Below the pieces are notes generated by a model. The model was not told the DNA's origin. It ran no database searches and saw only the letters and a list, made by a program, of their open reading frames with translations. DNA of 35,523 nt, from positions 1 to 35,523 of the forward strand of contig CALXCD010000019.1 in the NCBI GenBank assembly GCA_944386715.1, given 5' to 3'. Numbering within the stretch: position 1 is the first letter of the stretch; every line of letters starts with the position of its first letter. This stretch comes from an uncultured Clostridia bacterium. GTDB taxonomy: Bacteria; Bacillota; Clostridia; TANB77; CAG-508. The position numbers and the translations under genes are program-made. Shown here in pieces: positions 31,796 through 35,523 of this stretch.

Positions 31796-32986
31796 ATGGA
31801 AGAGAAAAAAAGTTATAAAATTTATAAAATCATCATGCTAATGGTATTAGTTGCTTTTATTACATTTTTAGTAACAACCATTGGAATGAATGAATATTTT
31901 AACAACAAAAACAACAATGGAAGTACAGACGCTATTGTAAGTGAAATCAATAATTTTAGAAGAATTATTGATAAATATTATTTAGGAGAAGTAGATGAAG
32001 AAAAACTAAAAGAAGGAGCCATTAAAGGATATATAGAAGGTCTAGAAGACCCTTATACAGAATATATATCAAAAGAAGATATGCAAGACTATTTAGAAGA
32101 TACGATGGGAAACTTTGTTGGAATAGGAATATATATGGTAGAAGATAAAGAAACAAATAAAATAATGGTACTATCTCCTATCAAAAATAGTCCTGCCGAA
32201 AAAGCTGGAATACAGCCAGGAGACTATATTACCAAAATCAACGATGTAGAATATACAGGAGAACAAACGACAGAAGCATCTAACAAAATAAAAGGAGAAG
32301 AAGGAACTACTGTTAAATTAGAAATATTAAGAGAAAATGAAACTTTAACATATGAAATAAAAAGAGAAAATATTAAAGTAAATCCAGTAGAAGGAAAAGT
32401 ATTAGAAAACAATATAGGATATATTGCATTTTCATCTTTTGACCAAGAAACTGCAGAAGATTTTAAAAATAAATATGAAGAACTATCTAAACAAGGAATT
32501 AAATCTCTTATTGTAGATTTAAGAAACAATGGAGGAGGAATTGTAAGTGTAGCACTAGAAATAGCAGATTATTTTACTCCAAAAAATAGTGTACTGTTAT
32601 ATGAAGTAGACAAAAATAATAATGAAGAAATAGAAAAATCAAAAAATGACCCAATTATCAATATGCCAGTTATCATCTTAACAAATGAAAATACAGCGAG
32701 TTCTTCAGAAATTTTGGCTGGAGCTCTGCAAGATTTAGGAATAGCTAAAATAGTAGGAACCAAAACTTATGGTAAAGGTGTTATTCAAGAAGTATTATCC
32801 TTGCCAGATGGAAGTGGAATCAAAATTACTTCAGAAAAATACTTAACACCAAATAAAAGAGAAATAAATGAAGTAGGAATACAACCTGATGTAGAAGTAG
32901 AATTACCAGAAACAGTAACAAATATACTAAATGTAGAAGAAAAAGATGATACACAGCTTCAAAAAGCAATCGAAATGCTAAAATAA
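31796..32986 (+). CDS. Carboxyl-terminal processing protease (S41, CtpA-like)
   Basis: A 396-residue membrane-anchored serine protease. One N-terminal membrane segment (IIMLMVLVAFITFLVTTIG), then a short helical part (YYLGEVDEEKLKEGAIKGYIEGLEDPYTEYI), a PDZ domain (about 100-190; SPAEKAGIQPGDYITKIND) and the S41 domain with LIVDLRNNGGG, the nucleophile region NTASSSEI and the Lys of TYGKGVIQ. All active-site features of the Ser-Lys family are present. Such proteases trim or degrade secreted proteins, including wall hydrolases, so its position after three M23 genes is suggestive. Translation start depends on an upstream mini-ORF and hairpin. Confidence 0.9.
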   Translation: MEEKKSYKIYKIIMLMVLVAFITFLVTTIGMNEYFNNKNNNGSTDAIVSEINNFRRIIDKYYLGEVDEEKLKEGAIKGYIEGLEDPYTEYISKEDMQDYLEDTMGNFVGIGIYMVEDKETNKIMVLSPIKNSPAEKAGIQPGDYITKINDVEYTGEQTTEASNKIKGEEGTTVKLEILRENETLTYEIKRENIKVNPVEGKVLENNIGYIAFSSFDQETAEDFKNKYEELSKQGIKSLIVDLRNNGGGIVSVALEIADYFTPKNSVLLYEVDKNNNEEIEKSKNDPIINMPVIILTNENTASSSEILAGALQDLGIAKIVGTKTYGKGVIQEVLSLPDGSGIKITSEKYLTPNKREINEVGIQPDVEVELPETVTNILNVEEKDDTQLQKAIEMLK

Positions 32987-33006
32987 ATCTTTGGAAAGGA
33001 ATAAAT

Positions 33007-33597
33007 ATGAATTTAGCAAATAAACTTACCATATTTAGAATCATTTTAGTACCAATTATGGTATGTATCCCATTTTTGGGAATAAAAGAAGAAATATTGG
33101 GAATACCATTAGAGTATATATTAATAGATATTATTTTTATCATAGCATCTATTACAGATAAATTAGATGGATATATCGCTAGAAGTAGAGAACAAATAAC
33201 AACATTTGGGAAATTTTTGGATCCATTAGCAGACAAGATTTTAGTATTAGCAGCAATGATAATGCTAGTAGAAATGGCAAAATTGCCAGCATGGATACCA
33301 ATTATTGTGTTAGCTAGAGAATTTGTTGTTTCAGGTTATCGATTAATAGCGGTAGAAAAAGGTGGAAAAGTAATAGCTGCTTCTAAATGGGGAAAATTAA
33401 AAACAGTAACTCAAATGATAGCAATTATTCTTGCCTTTATTGATTTACACAGCTTTGGTGAATGCTTTACGGGAAATTTAGAAGGTGCAGATTTCTTGTT
33501 TAATATGATTGTTACGATAATGATGTTAATACAGGCTGTAGCTACCATTTTTTCAGGAGTGGATTATTTAAAAGGTGCAAAAGAGTATATGGAATAG
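33007..33597 (+). CDS. pgsA: CDP-diacylglycerol-glycerol-3-phosphate 3-phosphatidyltransferase
   Basis: Makes phosphatidylglycerol phosphate from CDP-diacylglycerol and glycerol-3-phosphate, the committed step to acidic membrane lipids. The 196-residue membrane protein begins MNLANKLTIFRIILVPIM and carries the CDP-alcohol phosphotransferase signature DKLDGYIAR..GKFLDPLADK with all Asp residues. Further hydrophobic segments follow. GGAAAGGAA lies before the ATG; it is 20 bases after ctpA and likely in the same transcript. Confidence 0.93.
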   Translation: MNLANKLTIFRIILVPIMVCIPFLGIKEEILGIPLEYILIDIIFIIASITDKLDGYIARSREQITTFGKFLDPLADKILVLAAMIMLVEMAKLPAWIPIIVLAREFVVSGYRLIAVEKGGKVIAASKWGKLKTVTQMIAIILAFIDLHSFGECFTGNLEGADFLFNMIVTIMMLIQAVATIFSGVDYLKGAKEYME

Positions 33598-33658
33598 CAA
33601 GCTTTTGATATAATATCAGTTTTCCTATAAAATATTTTTCAAGTTTTTTTAAAATAGC

Positions 33659-33687
33659 TTGACAAATTAAAAATTCTGCCGTAATAT
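33659..33687 (+). promoter_or_regulatory. Promoter of greA
   Basis: TTGACA (33659-33664), a 17-base spacer and TAATAT (33682-33687). The start is near 33694, leaving a leader of about 34 bases. Confidence 0.7.
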
Positions 33688-33727
33688 AGAGAAGATTTAA
33701 ATACGAGATAAAGGAAGGAGATAAACC

Positions 33728-34204
33728 ATGGAAGAAAAAGAAGTAATACTAACACAAGAAGGTTTTGAAAATCTTGAAAAAGAATTAAATTATTTAAGAA
33801 CAGAAAAAAGAGCTGAAATAGCAGATAGAATAAAAATAGCTTTAGGATTTGGGGATTTATCAGAAAATTCTGAATATGATGAAGCCAAAAATGCACAAGC
33901 AGAAAATGAAGTAAAAATTGCTGAATTAGAAAATAAAATAAGATATGCAAAAATTATAGATGAAAAAGATATTGATACAGAAACAGTACAAATAGGAAAT
34001 ATTGTAAGAGTATTAGATATGGAATTTGATGAAAAAATTGACTATACTATAGTAGGCTCTACAGAAGTAAATTTAGCAGAAAATAAAATATCTAATGAAT
34101 CACCTTTAGGGAAAGCTTTATTAGGAGCAAAGAAAAATCATGTAGTAGAAGTAGAAGCTCCTGCTGGTGTAATGAAATATAAAATTTTATCTATCAAGAA
34201 ATAA
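33728..34204 (+). CDS. greA: Transcription elongation factor GreA
   Basis: GreA rescues backtracked RNA polymerase by stimulating cleavage of the RNA 3' end. The 158-residue protein has the N-terminal coiled coil with the acidic tip in GDLSENSEYDEAK and the C-terminal FKBP-like domain (VQIGNIVRVLDMEF, TIVGSTEVNLAENKISNESPLGKALLGA). AAGGAAGGAG precedes the ATG. It has its own promoter and a shared terminator with the convergent deoD. Confidence 0.95.
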   Translation: MEEKEVILTQEGFENLEKELNYLRTEKRAEIADRIKIALGFGDLSENSEYDEAKNAQAENEVKIAELENKIRYAKIIDEKDIDTETVQIGNIVRVLDMEFDEKIDYTIVGSTEVNLAENKISNESPLGKALLGAKKNHVVEVEAPAGVMKYKILSIKK

Positions 34205-34235
34205 AAGATAAGATAAAAGATTTAATAAAAAATGA

Positions 34236-34281
34236 CATAAAAATAAACTAATTAGAAAAATCTAATTAGTCTATTTTTATG
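34236..34281. terminator. Bidirectional terminator between greA and deoD
   Basis: The arms 34236-34256 and 34261-34281 pair over 20 of 21 positions (the only mismatch is A34246/C34271) around AAAA. The core is ACTAATTAGA/TCTAATTAGT; the outer part gives TATTTTTATG on the plus strand and TTATTTTTATG on the minus strand, serving as T tracts in both directions. Confidence 0.8.
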
Positions 34282-34300
34282 CCCAAAATTGAAATACATC

Positions 34301-35023
34301 TCATAATCTAATAGCAGAATCCATAGCCAATTGTATCATAGTATTTAAACCATTTTGCCTTTCTTCAGAAGTAGCAATATCTTTTATAAATTTGGAATCC
34401 ACAACACTCATTAAACAAGCAGCATGCTTATTTAATAATTTAGCATTATAAAATAAAGCAAAAGCTTCCATTTCAGCTGCATAAGGGTCAAAACCTTCTG
34501 GAATTCTTGCTAAAAATTGATTAACATCTGTCATATAAACATCAAAACAATCCGTACAAACCGTATTTCCAGAATACAATGTAATTTCTTTATCTAAAGC
34601 AGTTTCCTTAATAATAGAATTTAAATTGTTATCGGCACATACTAAATGACAATTGTCATTATTTAAAGTAAGAGCATAATTACTTTCACTAAAAACATTT
34701 TCAGATAATACAATATCAAATAATTTCAATTCTGGTTTATAAGCTCCACAAGATCCAATTCGAATAATATTTTCTACTTCATAAATTTTAAATAATTCAT
34801 AAGAATAAATGCCAACACTTGGCATTCCCATACCATGAGCCATAACGGTTAAAACTTTTCCTTGATAAGTCCCAGTATAGGCATACATACCTCTTACTCC
34901 ATTTACTAATTTCGCATTTTCTAAAAAATTTTCAGCAATATATTTGGCACGCAAAGGATCACCTGGCATAATAACAGTTTTGGCAATATCGCCTATATTT
35001 GCTTCATTATGTGGGGTTGACAT
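34301..35023 (-). CDS. deoD: Purine-nucleoside phosphorylase, DeoD type
   Basis: Hexameric phosphorylase that splits purine (deoxy)nucleosides to base and pentose-1-phosphate for salvage. The 240 residues begin MSTPHNEANIGDIAKTVIMPGDPLRAKYI, then MAHGMGMPSVGIYSYELF, IIRIGSCGAY and, near the C-terminus, EMEAFALF plus SVVDSK. These match the low-molecular-weight DeoD group. AAAGGAGGA lies seven bases before the ATG. It is convergent with greA and has its own promoter (35080-35108, minus). The catalytic Asp/Arg-type segment after MSVVDSKF differs slightly from E. coli, but the family is clear. Confidence 0.94.
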   Translation of the reverse strand: MSTPHNEANIGDIAKTVIMPGDPLRAKYIAENFLENAKLVNGVRGMYAYTGTYQGKVLTVMAHGMGMPSVGIYSYELFKIYEVENIIRIGSCGAYKPELKLFDIVLSENVFSESNYALTLNNDNCHLVCADNNLNSIIKETALDKEITLYSGNTVCTDCFDVYMTDVNQFLARIPEGFDPYAAEMEAFALFYNAKLLNKHAACLMSVVDSKFIKDIATSEERQNGLNTMIQLAMDSAIRL

Positions 35024-35079
35024 GAAAAATTCCTCCTTTATATATAAATTTATTTACGCTATTAAAAAAAGCTAAACTT

Positions 35080-35108
35080 AGTATAACAATAAATGAAAAA
35101 AAAATCAA
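35080..35108 (-). promoter_or_regulatory. Promoter of deoD
   Basis: On the minus strand: TTGATT (complement of 35103-35108), a 17-base spacer ending TGT, and TATACT (complement of 35080-35085), an extended -10. The start would be near 35073, about 50 bases before the ATG. Confidence 0.6.
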
Positions 35109-35141
35109 AAGTTATTAGTTAATGAATAAAAAATGAAATTT

Positions 35142-35237
35142 CAATAGTATTGATATATTAATATTATTTGGCAAAACATAGCTTGGGTTTAACAATCTGG
35201 GTCTTGCCTGCAAAATATTAATATATCAATACTATTG
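35142..35237. repeat. Long hairpin element, second copy of the 26.0-kb hairpin
   Basis: A perfect 24-bp inverted repeat (35142-35165 / 35214-35237) encloses 48 bases. Inside are the stem GGCAA (35170-35174) / TTGCC (35204-35208) and the words CATAGCT, TAACAATC and GGGTCTT. The copy at 26008-26097 has the same words at the same spacing, and the 14 arm bases nearest the loop (GATATATTAATATT) are identical. The outer 7-10 arm bases differ between copies, yet pair perfectly in both. Confidence 0.8.
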
Positions 35238-35261
35238 GATAATAATAGGTAAGAATCATCA

Positions 35262-35423
35262 ACTAGTAGTTACTGTTCAGACTTTAAATTCAAATAGCCC
35301 TGTTTAATCGCAATTGTTTCAAAAAAATTGGTTCCCCTTATTAAGGATATCCACCCATTTTTTTGAAATCAATTGCTGACGCGGGCTTTTTTAGTACGCT
35401 AGTCTGAACAGTAACAATTAGTA
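35262..35423 (+). repeat. Folded element of about 160 bases with terminator-like 3' end
   Basis: Outer arms GTTACTGTTCAGACT (35269-35283) and AGTCTGAACAGTAAC (35401-35415) are perfect. Inside, AGCCC (35296-35300) pairs with GGGCT (35383-35387), which is followed by a T run. Further in, 35310-35328 pairs with 35357-35376 over 19 bp with one bulge, topped by CCTT/AAGG. TAGTA occurs on both sides (35264-35268 and 35419-35423). It could be a small non-autonomous mobile element or a structured RNA; the sequence alone does not decide. After it, 35424-35523 shows no gene or motif I can name. Confidence 0.65.
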
Positions 35424-35523
35424 GCAATCAAAAAATAATATAATAGTGTTAGTATAAACTTTTAGTAGGGAAAATTTAATAAAAAAATTGAATAAGAGAT
35501 ACCGATTTGATAGAATATTTTTA

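Noticed and set aside
35024..35079. Purine riboswitch ahead of deoD
   Set aside because: The leader is about 50 bases of AT-rich sequence without the conserved purine-aptamer loops.
35296..35390. Second 6S RNA, suggested by a similar 3' end (GCTGACG, a GGG tract, T run) and CCCTG near the 5' side
   Set aside because: It is only about 95 bases and folds as one long stem with no central bubble, unlike 6S RNA.
35262..35423. Retron non-coding RNA (outer inverted repeat with internal hairpins)
   Set aside because: No reverse transcriptase is in the window and the expected conserved branch-point context is not convincing. Left as one of several possibilities pending the DNA to the right.

Overview
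The window comes from an AT-rich (by eye below about 30% GC), Gram-positive, spore-forming firmicute, most probably a member of Clostridia. It carries spoVA genes, WhiA, a 6S RNA of the firmicute kind, an L20-type attenuator ahead of infC-rpmI-rplT, AAGGAGG ribosome sites and an FtsEX locus without outer-membrane genes. The pilus genes likewise lack a secretin. I cannot name the species. No rRNA, tRNA, CRISPR array, phage or transposase gene is visible.

Layout. 1-2.3 kb: a small unknown gene, folD and dprA; dprA contains a tight cluster of DnaA-box sequences. 2.3-3.0 kb: repeats and a 6S RNA gene. 3.0-5.9 kb: prmC-whiA-hemW, packed as an operon. 6.0-7.4 kb: infC-rpmI-rplT behind an attenuator; infC appears to start with AUA. 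7.5-9.9 kb: a CtpE-like P-type ATPase. 9.95-12.2 kb (minus strand): dodecin-spoVAC-spoVAD-spoVAE, a spore dipicolinate-transport operon. 12.3-13.6 kb: rsmB. 13.8-23.8 kb: a type IV pilus locus (pilM-pilN fusion, pilO-like, pilP-like, two pilins, prepilin peptidase, two pseudopilins, pilB, pilT, pilC). 24.0-26.0 kb: a ROK sugar kinase and a lone C-terminal transketolase subunit. 26.3-33.6 kb: ftsE-ftsX, three tandem coiled-coil M23 peptidases, a CtpA protease and pgsA, a cell-envelope and division cluster. 33.7-35.0 kb: greA and, convergently, deoD. 35.0-35.5 kb: gene-free DNA with two large hairpin elements; the last 100 bases show nothing I can name.

How the genes work together. The pilus locus holds the inner-membrane platform, motor ATPases, leader peptidase and pilin subunits of a Gram-positive type IV pilus. 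FtsEX would gate the three M23 hydrolases, which have the coiled-coil plus LytM layout of EnvC but keep their zinc ligands. SpoVAC/D/E load dipicolinic acid into spores.

The most unusual content is non-coding: (a) two homologous long hairpins (26.0 and 35.2 kb) with a conserved core and compensatory stem changes, one nested inside an inverted pair of short palindromes; (b) a dispersed family of GGGAC/GTCCC palindromes that sits in gene ends and inside the spoVA operon; (c) a folded element of about 160 bases near the right end; (d) the DnaA-box cluster in dprA; (e) a ribosome site, mini-ORF and hairpin placed before the start codons of two unrelated genes.
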